A stretch of 64,000 nucleotides of DNA, from NCBI GenBank assembly GCA_963713445.1, contig CAVQMB010000017.1:62001-126000 (forward strand). The letters run 5' to 3'. The notes under the pieces were generated by a model, which did no database searches, was not told the origin of the DNA, and saw nothing but the letters and a program-made list of their open reading frames with translations. Positions within the stretch are counted from its first letter, which is position 1; every line of letters begins with the position of its first letter. Position numbers and translations under genes: made by a program. This document shows positions 39,285 to 48,951 of this stretch, piece after piece. Source of the stretch: CAVQMB01 sp963713445 (GTDB lineage: Bacteria; Pseudomonadota; Gammaproteobacteria; Competibacterales; Competibacteraceae).

Positions 39285-40055
39285 ATGTTAAAGATCAGTA
39301 ATCTCCACGCCAGCGTTGACGACAAAGCGATCCTCAAAGGCATCGATTTGGAAGTCAAGGCGGGTGAAGTGCACGCCATAATGGGGCCGAACGGCTCCGG
39401 CAAGAGCACGCTGGCAAATGTCATCGCCGGGCGCGAGGGCTACGCGATCACCGCCGGCTCGATTGAGTTTCTCGGGCACGATCTGCTCTCCCTGGCACCC
39501 GAACAACGGGCTTGTCTCGGCCTGTTTCTGGCATTCCAGTACCCGGTGGAAATTCCGGGTGTCAACAACCTCTATTTTCTCAAGGCGGCGCTCAATGCAC
39601 AGCGCAAATCGCGGGGTGAGCCGGAACTCGACGCCATGGAGTTCTGGGAACTGGTCAGCGAGCGCATGCGCAGGGTTGGCATGGACGAGGCGTTTCTCCG
39701 CCGGCCGGTTAACGAAGGGTTCTCCGGCGGTGAAAAGAAACGCAATGAAGTGCTGCAGATGTCGGTGCTGGAGCCGCGTTTTGCGGTGCTGGACGAGACC
39801 GATTCGGGACTCGACATCGATGCCTTGCGTATCGTCGCCGACGGCGTCAATGCATTGCGTGACGCCGACCGCGGCTTGCTGGTGATTACTCACTATCAGC
39901 GCTTGCTGGATTACATCGTACCGGATGTGGTGCACGTGCTGGTGGGTGGTCGCATCGTCCGCACCGGTGGCAAAGAACTGGCGCTGGAGTTGGAGGATCA
40001 GGGCTATGCGCTGTATCGCGAGGCCGCCCGCGTGGCGCCGCGGACAGGCGCCTGA
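39285..40055 (+). CDS. sufC: SUF ATPase SufC
   Basis: 256-residue ABC-type ATPase without membrane partner. Walker A MGPNGSGKSTLANVI, signature FSGGEKKRNEVLQM, Walker B FAVLDETDSGLDIDAL (Glu-Thr-Asp-Ser variant typical of SufC). Drives conformational change in SufBC2D. The 70-bp gap after sufB is the largest within the operon but shows no terminator. Confidence 0.96.
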   Translation: MLKISNLHASVDDKAILKGIDLEVKAGEVHAIMGPNGSGKSTLANVIAGREGYAITAGSIEFLGHDLLSLAPEQRACLGLFLAFQYPVEIPGVNNLYFLKAALNAQRKSRGEPELDAMEFWELVSERMRRVGMDEAFLRRPVNEGFSGGEKKRNEVLQMSVLEPRFAVLDETDSGLDIDALRIVADGVNALRDADRGLLVITHYQRLLDYIVPDVVHVLVGGRIVRTGGKELALELEDQGYALYREAARVAPRTGA

Positions 40056-40064
40056 GGAGGCACC

Positions 40065-41357
40065 ATGGCTGAAGTGGCGACTCTGCGTCAGCATCCGTTT
40101 CAGGACGACTTTGCGCGATTGCAGCGTGACGAGCCGGGTTTCCTGAGCGAGTTCCGCCAGGCTGGCAGACAGCGGTTCGAGCGACTCGGACTGCCGAATC
40201 GACGCCAGGAATCGTGGCGTTTTACCGACCTGGGCGACTTCGCGGGACGCAATTTCATGCGCACCGACGGTTCGCTGGTGGATACCGGGCGGCTGCCGGA
40301 ACGCCTTGCTGACGGTCCGCGGCTGGTGTTCGTAAACGGCCGGTTCCAGGCATCGCTGTCACACCTCGAGCCGCTGCCCCGAGGTGTCACGGTGTTGCCG
40401 CTGGGTACCGCCATGCAGGAGCAGCCGGCCCTGGTCGAACGTCATCTGGGTCGGGCCCCGGCCTTGGCTAGCCAGCCGTTTGCGGCGCTCAATGATGCCT
40501 TGCTGCAGGATGGCGTACTGGTTCATGTAGGTTCGGGCAAGAGCCTGGAGCAGCCGCTGGAGCTGGTCTATTACAGCGAGGGGACGGATAGTGCTTGCTA
40601 TCCGCGCAATCTGATTGTGCTGGAAAAATCGGCGCAACTGCAGGTGGTCGAGGACCATCGTGGCCATGGCGGGTATCTGACCTGTCCCCAGACCGAGTTG
40701 TTGCTGGAGCGAGGCGCTAACTGCCGTTATCACAAAATGCAGCAGGAGGCGGCGGACGGCTTGCATGTGGGAAGTCTGCGGCTGAGCCTGGCCGCCGAAG
40801 CCCAGCTGGTGGCCTTGCTGTTAAATGCGGGTGGCCGGGTGAACCGGACGGATGTCATGGCCAGTCTGGAAGGTGCCGGTGCCGATTGTCGTTTGCATGG
40901 ACTCAGCCTGGCGGAGGACGGCGAGCTGGCCGACTATCATGTACAGGTCGAGCACCGCCAGCCCGACGGTAGCAGTCGGCAACAGTTCAAGGGCGTCCTC
41001 AATGGCAAGTCACGGGCCGTGTTCGATGGGTTGATCAAGGTCGTGGAGAAGGCCCAGAAGACTGATGCCAGCCAATCCAGTCGCAATCTGCTGCTGTCGC
41101 AGCGGGCCTTGGTCAATACCAATCCGCGTCTGGAAATCCTGGCTGATGACGTCAAGTGCGCGCACGGCGCCACGGTCGGCTTCCTTGACCCGGATGCGCT
41201 GTTTTACCTACGCAGCCGGGGGGTGGATGCCGAGCAGGCCCGTGCCATGCTGGTGTTTGCCTTCGCCAACGAGCAGCTCGAGGCACTGAACCTGCCCGGG
41301 CTGCGCGAGCGGCTGGAGGCACTGTTGAGTGCACGCTATTTTCCGGATGCCCTGTAA
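40065..41357 (+). CDS. sufD: Fe-S assembly protein SufD
   Basis: 430 residues. N-terminal RRQESWRFTDLGDF and the beta-helix core (LVHVGSGKSLEQPLELVYYSEG) with C-terminal EILADDVKCAHGATVGFLDPDALFYLRSRG, where the Cys-Ala-His of KCAHGATVG is the conserved interface motif. AGGAGG precedes the ATG. Paralogue of SufB and partner in SufBC2D. Confidence 0.95.
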   Translation: MAEVATLRQHPFQDDFARLQRDEPGFLSEFRQAGRQRFERLGLPNRRQESWRFTDLGDFAGRNFMRTDGSLVDTGRLPERLADGPRLVFVNGRFQASLSHLEPLPRGVTVLPLGTAMQEQPALVERHLGRAPALASQPFAALNDALLQDGVLVHVGSGKSLEQPLELVYYSEGTDSACYPRNLIVLEKSAQLQVVEDHRGHGGYLTCPQTELLLERGANCRYHKMQQEAADGLHVGSLRLSLAAEAQLVALLLNAGGRVNRTDVMASLEGAGADCRLHGLSLAEDGELADYHVQVEHRQPDGSSRQQFKGVLNGKSRAVFDGLIKVVEKAQKTDASQSSRNLLLSQRALVNTNPRLEILADDVKCAHGATVGFLDPDALFYLRSRGVDAEQARAMLVFAFANEQLEALNLPGLRERLEALLSARYFPDAL

Positions 41358-41371
41358 GAGGATAATGCCCC

Positions 41372-42631
41372 ATGAGTGAACTGCATGCGGTCGCGACCGC
41401 GGCGGATCGTTCGGACATGCTGACTGAACGGTTGCGGCCGCAGTTCCCCATTCTGCAGCAGAATGTGCACGGTCGCCCGCTGGTCTATTTCGACAACGCC
41501 GCATCGTGTCAGAAGCCGCAGGCGGTGATTGACAGCATCAGCGATTGCTACAGTCGATACTACGCCAACGTGCACCGCGGCGTGCATACCTTGTCGGAGC
41601 GCGCCACGGCCGCCCATGAAGCAGCTCGCGAAACGGTGCGTGCGTTTATCAATGCCCGCTCCATCCGCGAGATTATCTTCACCCGTGGCACCACCGAGTC
41701 GATCAATCTGGTGGCGGCAAGCTATGGACGCAGTCAGTTGGGAACCGGCGACGAAATCCTGATCAGTGCGATCGAGCATCATTCCAACATCGTACCCTGG
41801 CAGATGTTGTGCCAGCAGACCGGGGCCCATCTGCGGGTGATTCCGGTCCAGGACAACGGGGAGCTGGATCTGGCGGCCTATCAGGAGCTGCTGGGTGAAC
41901 GGACCAGGTTGCTCGCACTGACGCACGTGTCCAACGCGCTCGGGACCATCAACCCGGTGCGCGAGATGGTTGATCGAGCCCATGCGCATGGCGTGCCCGT
42001 GCTGCTGGATGGAGCACAGGCGGTGCCCCATCTGGCGGTGGACGTGCAAACGCTTGATTGTGACTTCTACGCGTTTTCCGGCCATAAGGTCTATGGCCCC
42101 AGTGGTATCGGTGTGCTCTATGGCAAGGCCGAGTACCTGGAAGCGATGCCACCCTATCAGGGCGGCGGCGAAATGATTCTCTCAGTCAGCTTCGAGCGTA
42201 CCGAATATGCCGGTTTGCCGCATAAGTTTGAGGCTGGTACGCCGCACATCAGCGGCGCGATCGGGCTGGGCGCGGCGCTGCAATGGGTGCGCGAGGTGGG
42301 CCTCGAGACGATCCGCGAACACGAGCAGGATCTGCTGGAATATGCCACGGCGCGTTGCCGCCAGGTGCCTGAACTGCGGATCATCGGAGAGGCGCACGAT
42401 AAAGCCGGGGTGTTATCGTTCGTACTACCGGGCGTGCATCCGCATGACATTGCCACCCTGCTGGACCAGGCCGGGGTTGCCGTGCGTGCCGGTCACCACT
42501 GTGCCCAGCCGGTGATGACTCGCTACGGGGTGCCGGCCACGGTGCGGGTCTCATTTGCAGCGTACAACACGCGGGCCGAGGTCGACACGTTGATTGATGG
42601 CATTCACCAAGTCAAGGAGCTGTTCGCATGA
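41372..42631 (+). CDS. sufS: Cysteine desulfurase SufS
   Basis: 419 residues, class II aminotransferase fold with PLP. YFDNAASCQKPQAVID start, ANVHRGVHTLSERAT, the PLP lysine in FSGHKVYGPSGIGVLYG, and the active-site cysteine loop RAGHHCAQPVM. Releases persulfide sulfur from cysteine for Fe-S assembly. The stop overlaps the sufU start as ATGA. Confidence 0.95.
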   Translation: MSELHAVATAADRSDMLTERLRPQFPILQQNVHGRPLVYFDNAASCQKPQAVIDSISDCYSRYYANVHRGVHTLSERATAAHEAARETVRAFINARSIREIIFTRGTTESINLVAASYGRSQLGTGDEILISAIEHHSNIVPWQMLCQQTGAHLRVIPVQDNGELDLAAYQELLGERTRLLALTHVSNALGTINPVREMVDRAHAHGVPVLLDGAQAVPHLAVDVQTLDCDFYAFSGHKVYGPSGIGVLYGKAEYLEAMPPYQGGGEMILSVSFERTEYAGLPHKFEAGTPHISGAIGLGAALQWVREVGLETIREHEQDLLEYATARCRQVPELRIIGEAHDKAGVLSFVLPGVHPHDIATLLDQAGVAVRAGHHCAQPVMTRYGVPATVRVSFAAYNTRAEVDTLIDGIHQVKELFA

Positions 42632-43077
42632 TGGATGAATCGCTCCGTGAGCTCTACCAGGAAGTGATCCTGGATCACAACAAGCGGCCGCGCAATTTCC
42701 GGGTGCTTGATCCGGCCACCCACCACGCCGCTGGACACAATCCCCTGTGCGGTGACCAGATCACTGTTTATGCCAATGTCGAAGATGGCGTGATCAAAGA
42801 GGTCACTTTCCAGGGCCAGGGTTGTGCTATTTCCACTGCATCGGCATCGCTGATGACGACCGCACTGCAGGGCAAGCCGGTGGCCGAAGCTGAGGCATTG
42901 TTCGGCAAGTTCCACGACATGGTCACCGGCGACGGCAGCGCACCGCCCGAACTGGGAAAGCTCGCCGTGCTGACCGGCGTGCGGGATTATCCCAGCCGGG
43001 TCAAATGCGCTACGCTGGCCTGGCATGCCCTGCAGGCGGCGTTGCAGGATCAGGCCAAAGCGGTGACGACCGAGTAA
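42628..43077 (+). CDS. sufU: SUF sulfur-transfer/scaffold protein SufU
   Basis: 149 residues, IscU-like fold. Three conserved cysteines occur in NPLCGDQITV, GQGCAISTASASLM and RVKCATLAW, with the acidic residue of CGD. The insertion between the second and third Cys marks SufU rather than IscU. It takes sulfur from SufS, normally via zinc ligand exchange. Translation is coupled to sufS. Confidence 0.94.
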   Translation: MMDESLRELYQEVILDHNKRPRNFRVLDPATHHAAGHNPLCGDQITVYANVEDGVIKEVTFQGQGCAISTASASLMTTALQGKPVAEAEALFGKFHDMVTGDGSAPPELGKLAVLTGVRDYPSRVKCATLAWHALQAALQDQAKAVTTE

Positions 43078-43090
43078 AGCGAGGGCAAGC

Positions 43091-43474
43091 ATGAGTGACG
43101 CTGATTTCCTGACGAGCGACGAGCAGCCGGTGGCCCGGTCCGAAGGGTCGCAGGAGTATGTGCCGCAGAGCGAGATCGAGGGCCGTATTATCGAAGCTCT
43201 AAAGACCGTTTACGATCCTGAGATTCCGGTCGACATTTACGAACTGGGACTGATTTACCAGATTGAACTGGACGAAGAGCAAGGCCACGCTGATATCGTG
43301 ATGACCGTGACCGCGCCAGGGTGTCCGGTGGCCGGTGCCATGCCGGGCTGGGTTCAGGAGGCGGTGGAGTCGGTCGACGGCATCGAATCATGCCGGGTCG
43401 ATCTGGTATGGGATCCACCGTGGCGTCCGGACCTGATGTCGATGCGAGCCAAGCTGGAGCTGAATATGTTTTGA
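43091..43474 (+). CDS. sufT: SUF-associated MIP18-family protein SufT
   Basis: 127 residues with DUF59/MIP18 signature TVYDPEIPVDIYELGLIYQIE, VTAPGCPVAGAM and LVWDPPW. SufT assists maturation of Fe-S proteins in SUF-dependent bacteria. Last gene of the operon; a weak hairpin follows its stop. Confidence 0.93.
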   Translation: MSDADFLTSDEQPVARSEGSQEYVPQSEIEGRIIEALKTVYDPEIPVDIYELGLIYQIELDEEQGHADIVMTVTAPGCPVAGAMPGWVQEAVESVDGIESCRVDLVWDPPWRPDLMSMRAKLELNMF

Positions 43475-43491
43475 TTCGCCGTTTGCGAATC
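43473..43491 (+). terminator. Weak hairpin after the SUF operon
   Basis: GATTCGC-CGTTT-GCGAATC, a perfect 7-bp stem with 5-nt loop overlapping the sufT stop. No T tract follows, so termination would be partial or factor-assisted. Confidence 0.4.
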
Positions 43492-43578
43492 GACGACAGT
43501 TGATGTCGGATCGGTGACAAATCGCCGGTTGCCGCTGCTTTAACATAAGCCGGTCGTCATCACTGTAGTGCAGGTATC

Positions 43579-45114
43579 ATGTCCCGACCGTCGCAGCGAC
43601 GACGTCATGCTGCTCGTGGCGCGCGCCGTAGCACTTATGTGCAGCCGCCGTTCAGGCGGTTGCGTAATACTTATCCACCGTTAAAAATCATCAGTGACGA
43701 TCAGCTCGAGTCCATTCACGAGGCTTCGTTGACCGTTCTCGCGGAGATCGGTATTAACTTTCTGCTGCCCGAAGCCCGTGAGATTCTCGCCCGCGCCGGC
43801 GCTGAAGTATCGTCCGATGGTCCACGCGTGCGCTTCGACCGTGCCCTGATAGAGCAATCTTTGGCCACTGTGCCGGCGCGGTTCACGCTGCATGCGCGCA
43901 ATCCGGCGCATGACATCGTATTCGATGGCGAGCACATCAATTTCGCCATGGTCAGCAGTCCACCCAATGTCACCGACTGCGCGCGCGGTCGGCGCACGGG
44001 TAACTTCGCTGACTTCTGCGATCTGCTGCGGTTGGCCCAGAGCCTCAACATCGTCCATCTGATCGGTGGTCATCCGGTCGAACCGGTCGACATCGAGCCG
44101 GCCTTGCGCCATCTGGATGCGACGCAGGCGATGATCGAGTTGACCGACAAGCCGCTGCGCGCCTACGCGTTGGGCCGTCAGCGTATTCTTGATACGGTGG
44201 AGATGGTGCGCATCGTCCGTGGGCTTGACGAGGCCGAACTTGCCCGGGAGCCGAGCCTGTTCAGCGTGATCAATGCCAATTCGCCGCTGCAGTACGACAC
44301 GCCAATGCTGTGGGGCATGATTGAACTGGCCCGGCGCAATCAGCCGCTGGTAATCACACCGTTTACGCTGGCGGGTGCCATGGCACCGGTCACGCTGGCG
44401 GGTGCTCTAGCCCAACAGAACGCCGAAGCGCTTGCCGGCATCGCGTTCACGCAACTGGTCAATCCCGGCGCTCCGGTGATGTACGGCGGGTTTACCTCCA
44501 ATGTCGACATGAAGACCGGTTCGCCCGCCTTCGGCACCCCGGAAAACGCCCGGGCTACGCTGATCGGCGGACAGTTGGCACGACGTTATGGGGTACCGTA
44601 CCGCAGTTCTAACGTCAACGCGTCGAATGCGCCCGATGCCCAGGCGGTGTACGAGTCGCAGATGACCCTGTGGCCCGCCGTGCTCGGGCGTGCCAGTCTG
44701 TTGCATCATGGCCTGGGCTGGCTTGAAGGCGGGCTCAGTGCATCGTTCGAAAAAGTGATCATTGACGCCGAAATGTTACAGGCACTGGCCGAGTTCCTGC
44801 AGCCGGTGGCAGTCGACGAGGCCACGCTGGCGCTGGATGCCATCCGGGAAGTCGGACCCGGCGGGCATTTCTTTGCCGCCCGCCATACCCTGGAACGCTA
44901 CCAGACCGCATTCTATAAGCCCTTGTTGTCGGACTGGCGCAATTTCGAGACCTGGCAGGAGGCTGGTGGCCTGACGGCGACTCAGCGGGCCGGGCGGATA
45001 TACCGGCAGTTGTTGGAGGAGTACCAGCCGCCGCCGTTGGAGCCTTCGAGGCATGAGGCGTTGCAGGCGTTCGTCGCCCGGCGCAAGGCCGCTGGCGGTG
45101 CGCCGATGAACTGA
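43579..45114 (+). CDS. MttB-family (trimethylamine/betaine-type) corrinoid methyltransferase
   Basis: 511 residues. Family pieces: LKIISDDQLESIHEASLTVLAEIGINFL at the start, FAMVSSPPNVTDCARGRRTG, and TPFTLAGAMAPVTLAGALAQQNAEALAGIAF. There is no in-frame amber codon, so this is the large non-pyrrolysine branch (MtgB-like and relatives), whose members demethylate quaternary or tertiary amines such as glycine betaine, with a corrinoid protein as acceptor. No corrinoid protein is next to it. The downstream DMGDH-like flavoprotein suggests that the partner step works on dimethylglycine or a similar amine. The substrate is inferred. ATG 43579 is used; the Arg-rich first 20 residues are variable. 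Confidence 0.85.
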   Translation: MSRPSQRRRHAARGARRSTYVQPPFRRLRNTYPPLKIISDDQLESIHEASLTVLAEIGINFLLPEAREILARAGAEVSSDGPRVRFDRALIEQSLATVPARFTLHARNPAHDIVFDGEHINFAMVSSPPNVTDCARGRRTGNFADFCDLLRLAQSLNIVHLIGGHPVEPVDIEPALRHLDATQAMIELTDKPLRAYALGRQRILDTVEMVRIVRGLDEAELAREPSLFSVINANSPLQYDTPMLWGMIELARRNQPLVITPFTLAGAMAPVTLAGALAQQNAEALAGIAFTQLVNPGAPVMYGGFTSNVDMKTGSPAFGTPENARATLIGGQLARRYGVPYRSSNVNASNAPDAQAVYESQMTLWPAVLGRASLLHHGLGWLEGGLSASFEKVIIDAEMLQALAEFLQPVAVDEATLALDAIREVGPGGHFFAARHTLERYQTAFYKPLLSDWRNFETWQEAGGLTATQRAGRIYRQLLEEYQPPPLEPSRHEALQAFVARRKAAGGAPMN

Positions 45115-45198
45115 CGACCATGATCTGCAATTTCATCCATCAGCTTCAGTTCAGCAATATATCACGGGCCACGCAGCCCGATGATGCGTGTGGTGGCC

Positions 45199-45223
45199 AT
45201 CCGGCCATGGTTAATGGCCGGAT
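45199..45223. repeat. 10-bp inverted repeat in the mttB-DMGDH spacer
   Basis: ATCCGGCCAT-GGTTA-ATGGCCGGAT, a perfect stem. No T tract follows. It lies midway in the 213-bp spacer, upstream of the dehydrogenase, so it could be an attenuator or a regulator site. Confidence 0.5.
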
Positions 45224-45327
45224 CCGCCACGCTGCGGGCGGTGCTGCTCACGGCCCCATCGTCGGGCGGCGTCACCGAAGTTTCACGGCACCATGAGATC
45301 AACAATCCATAGCTTTCGCGGAGCATC

Positions 45328-47742
45328 ATGAAAACCCATGCACAAGTGGTGGTGATCGGCGGCGGGGTGGTCGGGGTCAGCGTGCTATATCACCTGACCA
45401 AGCTGGGCTGGAAGGATGTCGTATTGGTGGAGCGGGCGGAACTGACCGCAGGCTCAACCTGGCATGCGGCCGGCGGCATGCACACCTTAAACAGCGATCC
45501 AAATGTGGCCCGGCTGCAGAAATACACCATCGAGCTGTACCGGGAAATCGAGCAACGGTCCGGCCAGTCCTGCGGCATACACCTGACCGGCGGCATCATG
45601 CTGGCAGACAATGAGGAGCGGCTGGATTACCTGCGTATCATGCAGGGCAAGGCCAGGGTGCAGGGCAACGACGGCTGCCGTCTGATCAGTGTGGACGAGG
45701 CCAGGGAACGGCACCCGTTGTTCGATCCGCAATATTTCGTCGGAGCGCTGTACGATCCCCTGGAAGGGCATATCGATCCTTACGGGGTGACTCACGCTTA
45801 CGCCCGTTCCGCCCGGCTTAACGGCGCCGAGGTCTACACCCACACCCGCGTCACGGGACTGCAGTCGACGGCAGACGGGGGCTGGGACGTGGAGACCGAG
45901 CAGGGCACGATCCGCGCCGAGAAGGTGGTTAACGCAGGTGGGCTGTGGGCACGTGAAGTCGGCCGGATGGTAGGGCTGGAACTACCAGTGCTGGCGATCG
46001 AGCATCATTATCTGGTCACCGAGACCGTGCCGGAAATTGCCGCTCGCGAGAGTGAACTGCCACATGCCCTGGATTTCGCGGGCGAAATCTACACCCGCCA
46101 AGAGCAGAAGGGGTTTCTGCTCGGTACCTACGAAAAGAATGCGGTGCCCTGGTCACCCAAGGACACGCCTTGGGACTTCGCCCAGGAACTGCTGCCTCCT
46201 GATCTCGACCGCATCGGTGCCCGGCTTGAGGTCGCCTTTCAGCATTTCCCGTTTCTCGCCGATGCCGGAATCAAGCGCACCATCAACGGCCCGTTTACCT
46301 TCGCCCCCGATGGCAACCCGCTGGTGGGGCCAGTACAAGGCCGGCCCAACTTCTACGTCGCCTGCGCCGTTATGGCCGGCTTCAGCCAAGGCGGTGGTGT
46401 TGGGTTGGCGCTGGCCAATTGGATGGTGCATGGCGATCCCGGCGTCGATGTCTATGCGATGGACGTCGCCCGATTTGGCCCGTACGCCACGCCGGCGTAT
46501 ACCAGCGCCCGCGCCCGTGAATTCTATGGGCTACGCTTCTCGATTCCGTATCCCAACGAAGTCCGTCCGGTCGGCCGACCCTTGCGTACCTCGCCGGTCT
46601 ATGACCGGCTTAAGTCCGCCAATGCGGTCTTTGGCGTCGGCTATGGGCTGGAGGCGCCACTGTATTTTGCAGCCGTCGGCAGCGAGCCCACCGAGCGACT
46701 GAGCTTCCGGCGTTCAAACGCCTTCGCAACGGTTGGTGAGGAATGCCGCGCAGTCCGCACCGGTGTTGGGTTGCTGGAGATCTCTAACTTCGCCAGGCAC
46801 CACATCAGCGGGCCGCAAGCGGCCGCGTGGCTGGACCGGATGGTAGCCAACCGACTGCCCCCGCCTGGCCGGCTGACGCTGACTCCGATGCTCAAGCACG
46901 ACGGCAAGCTCATCGGCGACCTGACCGTGGCGCGAGCTACCGCGGACTCGTTTTATGTATTCGGTTCAGGGGCTTATGAGGGTATCCACCGACGCTGGTT
47001 CGAGCAGCAGCGGCCGGCGACCGGGGTGGCGATTCACAGTCTGGCTAGCGAGTGGACCGGATTCGCGATCGCCGGCCCACAATCGCGGGAACTGCTGGGC
47101 CGGCTGTGCTGGGATGATGTTTCCAACGCCGCATTCCCGTTCCTGGCCTTTCGCGATATGTTTCTGGGTATGGTTCCGGCCAGGGTTGGGCGGATCTCAT
47201 TCACGGGCGAACTCGGTTATGAAATCTGGGTGCCGGCCGATTACCAGCGGGCGCTGTACGATGCGCTCCTGGACGCCGGTGCCGACCTGGGGCTACGCCA
47301 TTTCGGCGGCTATGCCCTGAACAGCTTGCGGCTAGAGAAGAGTTTCGGCGGTTGGCTGCACGAATATACGCCGGTCTACGATCCGTTCGAGGCCGGCCTG
47401 GGGCGGTTCGTAAAGCTGGACAAGGGGGATTTCATTGGCCGGACGGCGGCCCAAGCGCTGCGGGATACCGGCCCCCAGCGGCGCCTGATTACGCTGGCGG
47501 TCGCTGCCGGCGACGCGGATGCGGTGGCCGACGAACCCGTTTATCATGAGGATCAGCTGATTGGGTGGGCCACCTCGGGCGGCTACGGCCACACGGTTGG
47601 CAACAGCATTGCGCTGGCCTATGTCCCGAGTGAACTGGCCACGGTCCGCGATTTTGCCGTTGAGATCGTCGGTGAGCGGCGACCGGCGCGGCGTGTTGAG
47701 GGACCGTTGTACGATCCAAAGGGTGGCCGGATGCGCAGCTGA
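45328..47742 (+). CDS. Dimethylglycine/sarcosine dehydrogenase-like flavoprotein with GcvT domain
   Basis: 804 residues in two modules. The N-terminal DAO-type oxidase (to about residue 370) has VVVIGGGVVGVSVLYHLTKLGWKDVVLVER and STWHAAGGMH, where the His of HAAG is the covalent-FAD histidine in DMGDH. The C-terminal half (from about 420) is GcvT-like, ending in DPFEAGLGRFVKLDKGDFIGRTAA, and would bind tetrahydrofolate to capture the released formaldehyde as methylene-THF. Substrate among dimethylglycine, sarcosine or similar is not decided by sequence. It follows the MttB-family gene, so the two likely act in sequential N-demethylation. GGAGCATC lies before the ATG. Confidence 0.87.
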   Translation: MKTHAQVVVIGGGVVGVSVLYHLTKLGWKDVVLVERAELTAGSTWHAAGGMHTLNSDPNVARLQKYTIELYREIEQRSGQSCGIHLTGGIMLADNEERLDYLRIMQGKARVQGNDGCRLISVDEARERHPLFDPQYFVGALYDPLEGHIDPYGVTHAYARSARLNGAEVYTHTRVTGLQSTADGGWDVETEQGTIRAEKVVNAGGLWAREVGRMVGLELPVLAIEHHYLVTETVPEIAARESELPHALDFAGEIYTRQEQKGFLLGTYEKNAVPWSPKDTPWDFAQELLPPDLDRIGARLEVAFQHFPFLADAGIKRTINGPFTFAPDGNPLVGPVQGRPNFYVACAVMAGFSQGGGVGLALANWMVHGDPGVDVYAMDVARFGPYATPAYTSARAREFYGLRFSIPYPNEVRPVGRPLRTSPVYDRLKSANAVFGVGYGLEAPLYFAAVGSEPTERLSFRRSNAFATVGEECRAVRTGVGLLEISNFARHHISGPQAAAWLDRMVANRLPPPGRLTLTPMLKHDGKLIGDLTVARATADSFYVFGSGAYEGIHRRWFEQQRPATGVAIHSLASEWTGFAIAGPQSRELLGRLCWDDVSNAAFPFLAFRDMFLGMVPARVGRISFTGELGYEIWVPADYQRALYDALLDAGADLGLRHFGGYALNSLRLEKSFGGWLHEYTPVYDPFEAGLGRFVKLDKGDFIGRTAAQALRDTGPQRRLITLAVAAGDADAVADEPVYHEDQLIGWATSGGYGHTVGNSIALAYVPSELATVRDFAVEIVGERRPARRVEGPLYDPKGGRMRS

Positions 47743-47851
47743 CGGGGAGGGTGGCGCCGCGTTCCCGCCGATGGAGGCGGCCGCCGGCCTGGCGTTGTCG
47801 CGGGGGGGACCTTGCCGTACTATGCAGCCGGAAACCAGCGAGGGCGACGTC

Positions 47852-48931
47852 ATGCCAAGACCGTACAACTTCAGCCCGGGGCCGGCGCTGCTGCCGTTGC
47901 CAGTGCTGCAACGGGCCCGGGAGGAACTGCTGGACTGGGGCGGTGGCGGAATTTCGGTGCTGGAGATGAGCCACCGCGGCAAGCGCTTTGCCGGGATTGC
48001 GGAACAGGCTGAGGCCGACCTGCGGGAGTTGCTTGGCATTCCCGACGACTATCGGGTCTTGTTTCTGCAGGGTGGCGCCAGTGCGCAGTTTGCCATGGTG
48101 CCGCTCAACCTGCTGGGTCAGCAGCAGCAGGTCGATTACGTTAATACCGGGCACTGGTCGCAGCGCGCCATCGCCGAGGCTGGTAAGTATGCCAAGGTGA
48201 ATGTGGTTGCTTCCGGCGAGCCCCAAGGCTTCACCAGCATTCCAGCCGCTGAAACCTGGCGGTGCGATCCTGGCGCGGCGTATTTGCACTATACCCCGAA
48301 CGAAACCATCGGCGGGGTCGAGTTCGACTGGATTCCCGACCCGGCGGTACCGCTGGTGGCTGACGCTTCCTCGACCCTGCTGTCACGGCCGCTGGACGTC
48401 AGCCGGTTCGGTCTGATTTACGCCGGTGCCCAGAAGAATATCGGTCCGGCCGGGCTGACCGTGGTCATCGTGCGCGCTGACTTGCTGGGGCAAGCGCGCC
48501 CGGATACCCCGACGGTGTTCGACTATCGAGTCCAGGCTGAAGCCGGTTCGCTGCAGAACACGCCCTGTACCTTTGCCTGGTATCTGGCGGGGCTGGTATT
48601 TCAGTGGCTCAAGAGCCAGGGCGGGCTGAGTGCGATCGAACGGCGTAACCGGGCCAAGGCCGAACTGCTTTATGGGACGATCGACCAGTCCGAGTTCTAC
48701 CACAATCCAGTCGACCCGGCCTGTCGGTCACGGATGAATGTACCGTTCACGCTGGCCAATAGCGAACTGGACGACACCTTCCGCGCGGAGGCGGGCAAGG
48801 CCGGCCTGGTAAACCTGACGGGCCATCGTGTGATCGGTGGCATGCGGGCGAGCCTCTACAATGCCATGCCGATCGAAGGCGTGCAGGCATTGGTGGATTT
48901 CATGCGCGGGTTCGAACGTCGTTACGGTTGA
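47852..48931 (+). CDS. serC: Phosphoserine aminotransferase
   Basis: 359 residues starting MPRPYNFSPGPALLPLPVL. PLP lysine in IYAGAQKNIGPAGLTVVIV, substrate residues in ISVLEMSHRGKRF and FLQGGASAQFAMVPLNLL. Converts phosphohydroxypyruvate to phosphoserine. An in-frame stretch extends back to 47561 but lies inside the previous gene, so ATG 47852 is chosen. Serine is also the C1 acceptor of a serine cycle, which would fit the methylotroph theme, but the gene alone is also plain amino-acid biosynthesis. Confidence 0.94.
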   Translation: MPRPYNFSPGPALLPLPVLQRAREELLDWGGGGISVLEMSHRGKRFAGIAEQAEADLRELLGIPDDYRVLFLQGGASAQFAMVPLNLLGQQQQVDYVNTGHWSQRAIAEAGKYAKVNVVASGEPQGFTSIPAAETWRCDPGAAYLHYTPNETIGGVEFDWIPDPAVPLVADASSTLLSRPLDVSRFGLIYAGAQKNIGPAGLTVVIVRADLLGQARPDTPTVFDYRVQAEAGSLQNTPCTFAWYLAGLVFQWLKSQGGLSAIERRNRAKAELLYGTIDQSEFYHNPVDPACRSRMNVPFTLANSELDDTFRAEAGKAGLVNLTGHRVIGGMRASLYNAMPIEGVQALVDFMRGFERRYG

Positions 48932-48951
48932 ATTCAACCTCGGAGCACAGC

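Noticed and set aside
43579..45114. Pyrrolysine-containing MttB
   Set aside because: The frame has no internal amber codon, so no pyrrolysine readthrough is required.
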